Below, piece after piece: positions 1 to 11,400 of a DNA stretch of 64,000 nucleotides; position 1 is the first letter of the stretch, and each line of letters starts with the position of its first letter. This DNA is from Taenia hydatigena. Its lineage: Eukaryota > Platyhelminthes > Cestoda > Cyclophyllidea > Taeniidae. The notes below the pieces were generated by a model. That model ran no database searches and was not told the origin of the DNA. It was given only the letters and a program-made list of their open reading frames with translations. The stretch covers positions 466,658-530,657 of the forward strand of contig JADWOT020000004.1 in assembly GCA_036345935.2 (NCBI GenBank), in the 5' to 3' direction. Both the position numbers and the translations under genes were made by a program.

Positions 1-890
1 GGCGGGAGTTGTCAACATGCTCTTTGGTGAGAGAGTGATCTAGCAGACAACCCGTCGGCCTTTATTGACACCTCAAGGGTTTGAACTGCACATGACTTAC
101 TTGTGCATGATTAAGAGACACTGGAATTATGGAGAGATCCAAGCATCGACTTGATTCAAAATTGCACACATTCCATCTGGGAGTGCTTCCCAATCTACCT
201 CACATGATTGGAGCATTGACAGCAGACAATCATGGATGCAAATAACAGGCCCATTGTGAGAATCGCCTCGCAAAGTGTTAGCATAATCTTGGCCCCTCGT
301 CAAATGTGTGATGCTTTGTTCGTTTGACTGCCGCTTTCTGTTACGGTCACTTGGGGTGGTCACATTGCCCTAGCTGGGTGAGTTGGTCTCCGGACCATGC
401 CAGTAGTCCGATTAGTAAACGTGACTTTAACAGATTTCCAGCCTAAACTATACCGACTGTAACAAATTGTAGCGATGCGAAAGAAGCGCATGTGCTAGGG
501 ATGGGGGAACCTCTGACATCGCACAACAGAAAAGCTGAGAATGACGTCCACCTTCGGCATCTACCACATCTCTGTGTTCTGCAAGAAGACTATTAACATG
601 GACATTCGCAAGTCCTGGTCGGCAGGTAAACAACATCGCATTGTGTTTCACGTTATCTGTACGAGTGGAAAGCCCTAGGTTCTGCCAGCATGCTTTCGGT
701 GGCGGGAAAGGTTTTTTCCATACCCAACACTCTGCTCCGTACGAATGCGGCCACGCGTCAACGCTGTCGCCCACCGCCTTGATTAACGGTGTTGGAGGAG
801 GCTCCCGCACGATATTTGACGCGGGAACACCCAACTTTCCACTTACCATTACGTGTTCCAACACCGCAGCAAAACACGCGTACATCTTCT
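1..890 (+). repeat. Dispersed repeat R1, copy a (cut by window start)
   Basis: This block recurs inverted at about 14376-15270. Its first third recurs at about 22430-22560 (same strand) and 28390-28750 (inverted). Copies align by eye over phrases such as the 'gtcaa.gtgctctttggtgagagagtgatctag' region at the start and the 'aaattgcacacattcc' phrase near 160-172. It contains an open frame on the minus strand (448-885), and a weak relic of the LTR-like element at about 310-410. No terminal repeats can be judged because the window cuts the left end. Confidence 0.7.
448..885 (-). CDS. ORF of 145 codons inside repeat R1; unrecognised product
   Basis: I do not recognise this protein. Its last 45 or so residues, including the stretch HRDVVDAEGGRHSQLFCC and the terminal HRYNLLQSV followed by a stop, recur nearly unchanged on the opposite strand at about 14558-14719. 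There the stop codon is also conserved, but the upstream part is degraded. Protein-level conservation between two diverged copies argues for former or present coding. The first half contains Trp- and Pro-rich stretches and no clear signal peptide. It could be an exon of a repeat-borne gene rather than a complete gene, and the start codon chosen is simply the first ATG of the open frame. Confidence 0.4.
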   Translation of the reverse strand: MYACFAAVLEHVMVSGKLGVPASNIVREPPPTPLIKAVGDSVDAWPHSYGAECWVWKKPFPPPKACWQNLGLSTRTDNVKHNAMLFTCRPGLANVHVNSLLAEHRDVVDAEGGRHSQLFCCAMSEVPPSLAHALLSHRYNLLQSV

Positions 891-1005
891 GAATTCCCCA
901 CTAATCCTCGTTCAGAGAAAAATTGACCTCACTCAACTCGTCAATTACATTGAGGTCTTCATCACAAAATGTAAGCAACGACAAGCAATCGAATGAGGAA
1001 TGTGG

Positions 1006-1360
1006 AATGCATTTGCAAAACAACTCGCCTAGGCGTAATCAGCGGTCGACTAGCTGCAGGTTCACAGACATCCAAATAGATCGGATACTCTCCACCTGCT
1101 GGAAGTTGATTAAAATGGGCTGAGTGTCGTCGAAGTGGACCAGACATTTTGCCAAGGCTTGGGTGTGGTTTTAGGGAACGCAAGCATCGACCAAGGAGAC
1201 AGACTGCGTCCTGCGCATTCGTGCAGTGCCTGCCTCGCCTCCACCGGGCTGCAACTGATGGTTGACAACAAGGGTGCATCTGATCTATTCGGATGTCAAT
1301 AGACCTGAAACTAGTCGACCACTGATTACGCCTGCGCAAATTGTTCTATGAATGCATTTC
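1006..1360. repeat. Fold-back (MITE-like) inverted repeat, about 85-bp arms
   Basis: The segment at about 1006-1090 is matched in reverse complement by about 1278-1360. Both contain the 'ctagtcgacc.ctgattacgcct' core and an 'aatgcatt' outer end. The loop is about 190 bp with no open frame of note. The arms differ at perhaps one base in five, so the structure is old. I see no clear target duplication. Confidence 0.6.
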
Positions 1361-2604
1361 ACGTTCACACGGAGTTGAACGTGGCGTAAAATAAGTAAGG
1401 CAGTGAAGGTCACATTTCCTAAAGGATACTTTTAAATCCACAGCGGGTTTTTTGGCTGATGCACATGCGTGCCTTTCTTGGTCAATGCATTGTGCTAGAC
1501 GATCAGCAGTTCCTTTTCAACCCCTTTCGGGGCACGATTTTCATCTCGAGAGATCACAGTGGCATTGGTAAGCTGCTTTGAAGCCGATAAAGAAGCCAGG
1601 GCAATTCGAAGATTGCATGCAACTACTTAAACAAAGCGGACACTAAGGTGCACCTCCTCCGGTGCGTGGGGATTTCAAGGGCCAGCGGCCGACATCTAGT
1701 AAAAATCTTGATCCGCATGTAAAGCTGCCTCATAATGCTCGACGATTTTACACTTGAGTGACGAGTATGCCGGTCATGTAGAATAAATAACAAATCTACA
1801 CTTCATTCAATGTAAAGCACTCAGACACCTTTCGCTTGCAATTCACAAGCAATTATTCGTCATTGGTGTAGCCAATGAAGCCACAAGCTCTGCCAGTGGA
1901 ATGCTGAGCAGTAGAAGCGCAAGTTCAACTATCGTTTACGAGCAATCTCCATCAATCCTTGCCTAGACGTCGCGTGCAGCGCAGTGGCCTTGGGGTCAGC
2001 CTGATCCGCTGATGACCTCTCCTCCTCTGTCAAATTATCACTAAGCGCGGTGTGATGGGTGTTGGTGTGGAGGTCTCTCACTGCGGATCGTGCGGGAAAT
2101 CGGGCGCCAGGCAGACCCACAAACAGTTGTGTGCAGATTGGCGGGTCGTGGTTCGTTCTGCGGTGGGGATGAGCTGATGATGCAGCAGTGCATAATCTCA
2201 CTCCTGAAAGGAGAAGAAGTGATCGGTGTTCGTGGCCATCGTTTCCGGATTAGTATTCACTTAGCTGGACAGCCCCAGTTTGGCCGGATTAGATACTCAA
2301 AACGAAACTCGATCATGGACATTTAGAGTGGGTTTCCTATTACCGTAGAACTTCTCAGCATCAAGCGCACACCCTTGAGCGCTTCAACTATGGTTCAATG
2401 GAACGAAATACACATTCGACTCAAACTACGCATGTTTTACGGAACAGACGATGGCACACGTGGAACAAACTACTTCAGTGTGGGAAAAGCTGGAGCTTTT
2501 GTCTAGGTAACGTTAAAGAGTGGTTATATTCCTTCTTTTTTGATTTTCACCAACTAGTTCGCTGGTTGGCAGACCGTTCCAGAATAATCGTTGTTCTTCT
2601 TTCA

Positions 2605-2618
2605 GTGCTGCACTGGAT

Positions 2619-2661
<43 letters not shown>

Positions 2662-3965
2662 ACGAAATCACAGAAACCTCTCTATGTGCGTTCACTCTGC
2701 AAAGATCCCCCAAATATATTTGCATCATTTTCGTGTTACTCAAAGCACATTTTAAATGACCAGACCAGATTCGGTTTCTCAACTTGACACAAATGCAAAT
2801 CCACTTCCACTGCATATGCAACAGTGCCAAACAGCAGAAGAAAGAAGTAGTTCGTGAAAGCAAAGTAGAATTTTTGAGGCTTTATAATCGTAACAGAGAG
2901 CAAAACAAAGCGAAGCTGTTTTAATGATCATTAGTGGATTAGTGGATGCATTCGAGAGGGTAAGTCTCCACTACAACCAGTTGAGAAGCCTTAACAATCG
3001 TGATTTAAGGAGTGGGTTTGAATGCCACATTAGCCTTATCGTAGATCGTCGTGAATGACTACGTCATGCTTGTGTGGGATCCAACATTGGGCTGTCGAGA
3101 CTGCGTTGGTTGTGATGCGCCCCATCCCTTCACTTCTCTACACCTATTTCGTCTGCGTTGCCTTGCATACAAGCGTGTTGTCAAAGCCCATTCTCTTTGC
3201 TTGCAATGGCATCGCAAGCTTTTAATTAATTTCATTAACTAACTTGCGCAAAATTATGCGTCGTACGAAGGGATACGGTCTCTTCTACCCTTTAATAGCG
3301 TCAACAATTTTGGAGTGACGGGATTGATTTCCTGTGAATTCATGAGTAAAAAGAGACAATGGTTCTATTGTGCTCACCACTCAGGTATTGCGGGTGTTCA
3401 CGCAGAAGCAAGAGGTTTTCTAGTCTCCCTTTGCAAATGCTATGCAACTCTCTTCAGTTCCTCCTACCACACTACCCGCTATCCCCTACCGGAAGCACAT
3501 AACACGTGTGCTTCCAGACTTGCGTGCCTCACTTGAACACCGGATCTTCCCCGCACACCACAATATTCACGGAGCCTCAAGGATTACTAGTGCCTGAATG
3601 GCCAGGAGACGGATACCTGGATCTGTGAACGCTCAACATAGAATAACCAGAATCTCAATGGAAAACATGTATCCCACCAACTCTCCGTCTAAAATTTAAC
3701 AGCCGCTCAGAATTCGAGCTGGGTGACCTCGACATCACCCTATCACCTAATATCACTGACGTGTCCGTAAGTGCTAAAATATTTGTAGAATGATGCTCAT
3801 CAGTAGTTTAGAATCTGGTGGAAAGACGTGAAGTGCTACTCAAATAGCAAAGCAAATTCAAACGGGTACATTTGAAAGCACATAAACTTGCACGTGTGAT
3901 GAAGCCAGTGGACGAAAGAGCACAAACGCCTCGCTGCACCTGCCAGATCGACTAACGAACTAAAA
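2605..3965 (+). repeat. Left arm of inverted repeat pair IR1
   Basis: This stretch matches 22980-24335 in reverse complement. Shared features include 'cctctctatgtgcgttcactctgcaaagat', the 'catgcttgtgtgg.atccaacattgggctg' area at 3065 and the 'gcacaaacgcctcgc' area near 3925. The two arms differ by point changes, indels and the length of a CA tract. ORFs inside it are not conserved in frame, so I call no gene here. Confidence 0.8.
2621..2663. repeat. (CA)n microsatellite
   Basis: About 17 CA units run from 2621, interrupted once by AA near 2655. The matching site in the inverted arm near 24307-24320 holds only a few GT units. Confidence 0.95.
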
Positions 3966-4080
3966 ATATTTGATGCCTTCAGGCACTTCATTTACTTTCC
4001 ATCTACTTAGCCAGATTAAATTAACATTATTTTTTGCAATTAACTTATGCCTCAGCATTCATTTGTAGCGGCGAAACATC

Positions 4081-4515
4081 AAAATATTATGGACAGGTGG
4101 AATGCTAAAACTGTTTATTGTCCAAGCATTGAATAGGAACGGCACCAATGACCGGAGAACTTTTCTAGCTTTTAGGCTGTTACTCAATCTTAGACCAATG
4201 AAGTGCACAATAAATTTAACACACCACTAGGAATGGCAACAAGGTGGCGTCAAGGTAGAGACTGGATTTGAAAAGGCAGTTAAAAAGAAAGTTCACCCGT
4301 AGTTATGGCCAAAAAGCCTCATAATGACAGCCAATCCAAACTAATAACTTCAACTGTACTGTTTGTTTTGGGTTATTCATTTGAATAAAACAACAAAAGT
4401 AGGAATTTAGCATCAAAATACTGTGAACAGGTGAAACGCTAAAACCGTCTACTGTACAAACATTGAATAGGGACGTCCAAATAAAGGGATTTTGGTATTT
4501 TAGGTCCTTACTGAG
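4081..4515. repeat. Local direct repeat, two copies about 330 bp apart
   Basis: About 105 bp at 4081-4186 recur at 4411-4515, with shared phrases 'aaaatattatg.acaggtg.aa.gctaaaac.gt' and 'cattgaatagg.acg'. The intervening sequence also shows weaker similarity. No open frame of note. Confidence 0.6.
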
Positions 4516-5805
4516 ATGGGAAAAAGGACTTAGAAGGCCTAAAATAATACTCAAGCAAACGAATAGTTTGAAATGAATTACCTTCCCTATTCTACTTCTG
4601 AAGGTGTATCAAAGCCCTGCTAGGCCAGTTCTGTTCAATCAAATGGCGAATGCCATCCAGTTCACGCAGCGCTGCACGATGCTTGTCAGCAAGTCATTCT
4701 ATATTAGCGCTGGTGGTCGTAGCACCCACACTGATTGATACGAGTAAGGCAAGGTGAGGCTGGCGCTCCCGTTCAAATTTCGTTGCATTTAGATCTCACA
4801 AAATTCTAACAATTGCAATGAAGATAGGCGGAAAGTCGGAACACTGAGAGGGGAGTCTACAGTCGCTTCCATAATTGCAGCGTGGCATCAACTAACATAA
4901 GTCTAGGAGAACAAATACGTTACGTCAGCATATTCCAGGATGCGTGTTTCCAAGTACTTTTAGGAATTATTTTAAATAGTCTGCTCTTTACTAAATAACA
5001 CTGCGCTCTGTTTGTGCTCGTCAGAGGAATGTTGTCAATTGAACAGAATTATTATCGAATTTCCTTAATGTTAAGTTGTAATGTCATTGTTAAATGCGCT
5101 TTTTCCTGTGTCTAAGAGCCTCATTAAAATATGACGAGTTGCCTTGGCAGGTGTTTCGTGGTCAGTAGCAATCAAAAGCTAAATGGCATCAACTGCAGAC
5201 GTGATTGTGATTTTCATCAGCACAATACGTCAACAAAATTATTTGATTTGAAGTCGTAGACAAAAAGCACTAGCCCATTGCAATAAGTGTCTTTAGTTTG
5301 TTTGATGGCCTGACTTGAGGGTGCTACACAGAGGTTCAGTAATTAGTAAGTTAATAAGAATTGAAGTAGTGGGCAGCAGGTCTGTATGCAAGGAGATTGA
5401 GATTATTTTGGGCTACAAATAAATTTAGCTGCTGCGCTCTTTATTATTGAATCAGATGTATAAATCCAAAAAGGCCCTTCCAGCCCTCCAAAGGATTACG
5501 ACTCCTGCGGCCAAGTTCATGTCACAACTCCTGACTGTGACTAGACTTAAAAGCATTCTTTCCTACTCACCGACATAAACAGTCACCGTGCAAGTAACTA
5601 CCAATTTAATGGCCTTTTATGCGCTGTGACTATCTATGCTATTAAAAGGTCTTCGAATGTGGGAATTACTCCCAAGTTACTTTAATGTTGACCTATTCCT
5701 TTTGGTAGACATAACTTCTGATGTTCACGAAACAAGCCAACCAAATCTGACCAGGGCGAACTCATTTTATCCAATTCGGTTTCACTGTTATTGTTATGGT
5801 TTACA
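4516..5805. other. AT-rich stretch, nothing assignable
   Basis: No conserved open frame, splice-bounded exon or repeat copy recognised in this stretch on either strand. Confidence 0.5.
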
Positions 5806-5809
5806 CTAA

Positions 5810-6172
5810 ACACTGTGCGTGCATGTATTTACTTGACCCAAGCACCATGAAGGCATGAATTTAAATCCAACTTCTTGAATAGACTTTCTGGGTGAATATT
5901 CGTCAATACGCACACCTTTGTGCAAGCCCTAACTCCTTCTTTACAGGTGAAAATAAGATGGGGTGGGTGATGTCTCCCCTGGAATGATTCGCAGGAGCGC
6001 GCCATGGTGCTGCCTCACACGTTCACGCCTCGGTCATTGTATTGGTGAAGGTGATGATGTGTAGGCTACAAACAATTGTCATTGGTAAAGACTCACCCAC
6101 CACTCCCTCTCATCGACAACACAAGCGATGCACTGCGAGTTCTGGAGCGAAGCAGATCTCTACTCCTTCGAC
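5810..6172 (+). promoter_or_regulatory. 5' flank of A1, family A promoter region with its TATA box deleted
   Basis: The flank aligns with the upstream regions of A2 (16160-16515), A3 and A4, including the 'gcaggagcgc.ccat.gtgctgcc' and 'ttgccattgg.aaagactca' phrases. In A2 and A3 the text 'actcaactggctggatataaaagaccacccacc' follows. Here 'gactcacccacc' joins directly, so roughly 20 bp containing the TATAAAA motif are missing. Confidence 0.7.
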
Positions 6173-6475
6173 ATGCAGTTATATCAATTGAAAGGTGCAC
6201 TGCTTGTCGTGGCACTGCTGTCAGTGTCCTCTTTCAGTTACAGTGAGTCCAACATCTCCTGCTACTGACAGACACTTTCCAGGCTTCCTCGCAGACCCTA
6301 TAATGGAAGATGCAACAAAGGATCTGTTACTATGTGTAAGGAAATAGAGTATAAATAGTATGTTGAAGCTATTAAAATCTTGTTCTCCCTCTCTGGTCCG
6401 TGAAGTGCTTACCTACACCATCGGCGCTTGCTTTAACGTAACTAGTTTGACAGTGATCACTCCCAACCTAGTAAG
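6173..6475 (+). pseudogene. A1: broken copy of secreted three-exon family A
   Basis: Exon 1 (6173-6242) is intact and encodes a signal-peptide-like start, MQLYQLKGALLVVALLSVS. It is followed by a 40-nt intron (6243-6282, gt...ag), exactly the length seen in A2-A4. Exon 2 starts at 6283 but reaches a stop (TAG, 6345-6347) after about 21 codons. Further on, a stretch matching the family 'ICFNVT' segment (near 6430) is in a different frame, so there is also an indel. The donor of intron 2 is still visible near 6471. No family A exon 3 follows; sequence from about 6520 belongs to direct repeat DR1. Together with the lost TATA box this copy is almost certainly non-functional. Confidence 0.8.
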
Positions 6476-6519
6476 TCTGCTTCATTTTAACCACGCAAAT
6501 CGTGGATGCCAATCTTGTA

Positions 6520-8450
6520 GCATTAATTCCTCACGCGTTCTACATCCAATCTACATCTACACCCAATCCTTTGCTACACACCTAGTGATGAAGCGTGTTT
6601 TGTGCCATGGCTTCCGAGGCGTAGGATGCTGCTTGAGTGCAGTCGCTCTGTTAGCTCTGTTTGACTCCGCTTTTCACATTCATCCATGGGAGGAAAGAAA
6701 TAACATTTAATTATTTTATTCTTCAGGTGCCTCTTGATAACTGCGGACGAGTTGTCTTGTCCCAAGATTTGGCGGAGTGTAGCAGCAGCCTTCAAAGTCT
6801 CCTGCGCATTCTCGCCCTTCGGAGCTATAACCTCACCTCTATCCCTCCTAGCCTCCTTCCTGACCTCTACGCAAGTCAGTGCTCTCTTTGGGAGGTGTGC
6901 TTTATCCCAAGGTATCTGTGATAATAGCCGAAGCTCGTGTTTTTTCTTTCAGCCCGAGAGAAATTGTGGGAGTTCCTTATTTACTTATTGGTTTTGTTTT
7001 CTTAACGGAAGCAAATTGTATGCTTGGATGAACTGGCTTTGTTGAGCCCATTTGCATGTGGCTATCCGAAATGCATCCACACCCTAACTCGAGGTCGAAA
7101 ATTATTTGTGCATAGTTGTGTTCGCTTGCCCTTTTTTCATGATGAAGGACCGAGGCTGTCGGCGGCTATTGAAATTTAATTTGGACGCGAAGAGGTAGAC
7201 AACGTAACTATCACTTATGGAAATCTTTAGTTTTCAGACGTTTGGGGCGCATCTGGAAGGAAGACATGTCTCGTATCTCCACCTCATCTGCCGGTGCTAT
7301 CGATGCTACAGTGAGAGAGAGAAGACGGGGCAGATGTGTTAAAGTAGTCATTTCTCCTCCAAAAGTAAGGATTGTCCTTCGCCAGCAAGCCAATCAGTTT
7401 TCTTTTTGTGTTTCGATTTGTCTGATGCACTGCTTACGGCACTACTGGGTGGGATTTGATAGTAGCATTGGGGTCTGCACTCGCCATGAATTTCTGTCAA
7501 GCTCTGCAGGCTGTGGCGGCAGAAAAATTAGGCCATGTGGGTGTTGTTTTGCTTTCTTCCCTCTATATGTGCATTATCAGCTGGCTGAAACGCCGAGTGT
7601 CAATCTCGGTTCCCTTGGACACGTGGATGAGTGATTGTGGCTTAGTATCGGGTAGCGAATTCCCGTTCTTTCGTTTCCAGATCTCTCTTAGGTGTGGTAG
7701 CTGTTGAGTGCTAGTGTGGAGTTCCCTACGTCGGCAACTACTGGTGATACCGCCACTCTCCACGTCTTTACACTTTGCCCTCCCTGTTGAATTGCTGTGG
7801 TTTCTCATGCAGAGAATTCATTTTTCCCAAATCAACGAGTTGCAGACCACTTTATCTCATACTTGTACTTTCACCAGAGCACACCGCAGATCTTAGTCGT
7901 TTCACTTTATGTGATTGGGTGAAGAGAAAGGTGTGCATGGGTAGGCTTTTTTGATGGGACAAGAGGCAAGTGTTTGCAAGTGTTGTGCCCTTACAGATTG
8001 CTTTGACTGTACGAGACTGCAAAGACCAGTCGGTAGGCAAGTCATTTCGAAAGGAGGGAAGTGTAGACTCGTGGGGTTTCAACTGACGAGTGTAGCGATT
8101 TCATGGCTACATCAATGAATTGCGAGTGGGTGGGGAAAATGGCGCCGATGTTTGCATTCGACTGAAGAGTTGACATGGAGAGGAGAGGGAGACAGGGTTA
8201 AGAATGGGTGGGGGAGTAAAACGAGAGTCGCATCGTGAGTGAAGTAGAAGCAGATGTCTAGTGGTGGACACTGTAGAATCGGATGCAATGTTGCTAACTG
8301 CGAGTCAGCTGGAGGAAAGGAAGGCAACACTCAGTAGTCGAAAAGGGTTCGGTTTATTAAAGGGCATCTAAGAAAGTTTGCAAGGAAGTCTTCCATGACA
8401 AGTTGGGTTAGAGCTTCGCAAAGCACACCACCGGGAGTGACATTAAGGGG
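6520..8450 (+). repeat. Direct repeat DR1, copy a
   Basis: This 1.9-kb stretch matches about 25500-27430 in the same orientation. It shows diverged but colinear similarity, for example around 7020-7200 versus 25965-26140 and 8340-8410 versus 27310-27380. Two segments sit behind conserved acceptors: 'cttcag' at 6722-6727 and 'ttttcag' near 7237. After the first, a frame rich in Ala, Ser, Phe and Leu stays open for about 48 codons in both copies (shared FGAI.SPLSLL..FLTS) and ends at a gtcagt/gtcact donor-like site. This suggests duplicated gene fragments rather than a transposon, but I cannot name the gene. Confidence 0.65.
6728..6874 (+). pseudogene. Candidate exon in DR1a, conserved in DR1b; unrecognised
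   Basis: Bounded by a 'ttattcttcag' acceptor and a 'gtcagtg' donor-like site. Its translation keeps SPLSLL and FLTS in common with the copy at about 25664-25810. A second frame is also open over the same stretch in both copies, so the real frame is uncertain. It may be a relic of a multi-exon gene. Confidence 0.3.
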
Positions 8451-8480
8451 TGCTTGGCCGTCGGGAGGACTTCCGCGATC
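8331..8480 (-). pseudogene. E1: conserved coding-like segment E
   Basis: Read on the minus strand it gives a frame containing LCEALTQLVMEDFLANFL and ending in FDY plus a stop. Related frames occur at 13579-13701, 51118-51363 and, more degraded, near 15700, 19070, 27370 and 62800. All share a pattern like TLGDALREALTQLV-EDFL-DFL. Function unknown; it could be a terminal exon or a small gene. Here no recognisable A or B gene start follows, unlike most other copies. Confidence 0.45.
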
Positions 8481-8484
8481 CGTT

Positions 8485-11400
8485 GCTATCAGGGACAGTT
8501 ACCTGTCTGGGTGGTCGCGTAGTCAAAGGTCCTTTGCTTCTGACACATTCAGACAAGGAAATGGTATGCCGCCTCTCACACCACCCCGAGGTCACAATCA
8601 CAGTCGCAGCTCATGAAGCGACGGTGGGGAACGATGTCTTCCCAGTGCAGTTTGAGTGCGATATTTGTGGTCTTAAGGTAGAGGTGCAGTCTGCCACTGA
8701 TCAGAATTACTTGGCTCACTTAAATTTGGCTGGGATGGTAGGTAATGCATTTAACTCTCAGTAGGGGCTTCTAATGAATGACGGAGTAATGCTGCCACAA
8801 GAACGCATCGCTCTCATGGGTGGAGTGCCTTGAGCAACAGAATCGCGCAAGGCTTCTCGTGAAGCATTGCAGCTATTCACATGGAGGTGACAGGAAGGCA
8901 CACGCCAGGAGTCCTCGATGTCTTGCCGAACACAAGACCAAGATATGGCCATTTTGTTGTTGCCGGTAAGATAATTACTTTTGCTCATTTCCACGCACCA
9001 AGCTGCCGAGATGGATTTTGGGACAGTTGACACCGGATTCCACTCCTCTCTTTTTTCCTCAATAGAACTAACCAGCAATCAGGAGGCGGGACTTTGAAGA
9101 GGCAGCTTCACAAGTGTAACATGCATTAAAAGTGACACACATCCTTCTTGCATCATGAAGCTAGGGTGTGGCGAATGTGCATGTGTGTTTGTCTGGTGCT
9201 GAAGGGTTTCTGTTGAGTGTATTGATGGCAACTGGTACGTGCCTTCCCAAAGCCACGAATGAGGACAGGTGTCCAGTCGCTCTGTCACATCAAGACATTT
9301 GCAATGCATACATCAGACTAAGTAGTTCTCAGTGCTAGACGAGACGCGTTCGACGAACACGCTTCTTGCTGCGGTACTGTTGTCATCGTACTATTAGAAA
9401 GAAGGGTACTCCCTGAACCAGCATGAACCTCATCATTCTGCCACCTGCTCTCACTCTACTTGTTGCGAGAGAATGAGGGCGACCCTACTCTGCCTGGAAG
9501 CCATCCGCAATGAAAACCCACTTCATTTTAAAGTGGCCTCAGCAGAGCACTGAATGACTACCTAGTCACGAAACACGAGGTGCTTGCACACCTGCTTTTC
9601 TCCCACCTCTTCAACTAATTTGTCATGCAGCTACACGTGGTGACCGCAGTGGTGCGTGATGCACTTGTGATTTCAGGTGTTCGCCTCAAGGTTAACCAGT
9701 TGACCCATTTATCATTTGCTCGTAAAAAGATCACCAAAGGACAAATGAAACTGTCCCAGTTATTTAGTCTGACCTAATTTGGTCAACTAGGCTGTGGCTA
9801 ATACGCGCGAATGGTAGTCAACGGTACTGGATATAAGTAGAGGGTTCCACAACAGTGTATTGCTCTTTCGAACTGCTGGACTTCGGCCAGCTGTAAGAGT
9901 TAAGCTGTATTGTTCGAGACTTCTCGTGAACCACCTCAGTTCCTTAAGACGAGCTGGCAAGGAGGCAAACATTTGACCTGTTGCTGACCTGACTACCTAC
10001 AAAGTCAAATCACAACACTTCATTAACTAAGAGGCGAGAATCCGCTATCACTGCCATTCGCCTTGATTGATCCATTGTCATGTGAGAGACAATTGTATTT
10101 TCTTCCGTCTCAATTACCGGGTTGCCAAAGTTGGTTATGGACAAGTAGACACCAAATCCTAAACCTCACCTCCTTTTAATCTAGCTGCCTAGCATTCAGC
10201 AATTGTAACTTTCTGAGGTAAATTTACGAGCATAAGGAAAACAGGAAGTGACACATCTCCTCGCATTCACAGCTCAAGCGTTTCCTGAGGATTTGCGGGT
10301 AGGACACAGAAAGCTGGTTAAAACTAGTGCTAAATTACAAAGCAAACATCAGGTAATTCGACAAAATGAGCAGTCTATGCACTTTTACCATTAAAGGAAC
10401 AAATACTGTGCGGTTGAGAAAAGTTGGGGACCACACAACACTCAAGACAGTGTGCGAATCCAGAAAGGCGAGTGGGGCCTGCGCGCTGGCGGGACCTTGA
10501 AGTCTATTGCCAGCACGTTCACCGCACACCAGTTCCGTGTGACGTCATTTGTTATCATTTTAGAGCAACTCTTAGAACGTGGATAGCAAAACGATTGAGT
10601 GTGTTGACTCTACGAATGTTTTGTTTGTGTATCTACACTTTCTCCAGACTTGATTTTTCTCATTACCTCCCACTTCCCACTCGTCTATTGACTTAACATC
10701 AATGGCTTGTTAGCAGTTGGAGACATACTTGAAGAGCCCGACAAGTACCTGTGTCAGAAAACATTAGCCGGAATGGTTGCATTCGGCTTTGGTGGAGGAA
10801 CTGCTGAAATATATGAAGTGCTGAAGCATTGCAGTAACCAGAATTGCAGACTCTGCCTGTTCTGCTTTCACTGCTATTAAACATTGGCTGATGGAATGAT
10901 CCAAAAACGCAATTTGATTGATGCGTTGAGTATGAACTACTCTAAGCCTTGTTCTACCAGTTTTCTACATGAATCTTGGAATGTAAGCTGCAGAGGGCGT
11001 TTTCTAATTTTCTCCATCCACGGTGGATCGTAGAACACTATCACAACTAACAGAATCGCGTTAAGTGTCAGATGCGTCACGAAACAAACGTTCCTGGCGT
11101 GGATAAGAGACATCCGGGACTGCAACGGAAGATGAAATGCAGATCGCTCGTGTCCTGTTGATATTATTTGTAGCTACACACTACTTGGGATGCCTGATCC
11201 TGAGGGAAGGAAAGCAAGTCTTTATTTGGGTCTCACAAGGTGTGGCTGTTGAGTTCCCTTTGCCATACTGTGCTGGCGCTAGCACTCCTTTATGAGCAGC
11301 CAGGCACACCTCTCAAGGCAAGAGAGGAAGTGAGGTGAATATTTAGCCTTGCAGTTCTTCTCAGGCAAGCTTAGGCGTAACAAGCGTTGATGTAATACTT

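Noticed and set aside
2398..2863. ORFs containing His-Thr or Cys-Val runs
   Set aside because: The runs come from the CA microsatellite, and the frames are not kept in the inverted copy near 24.2 kb.
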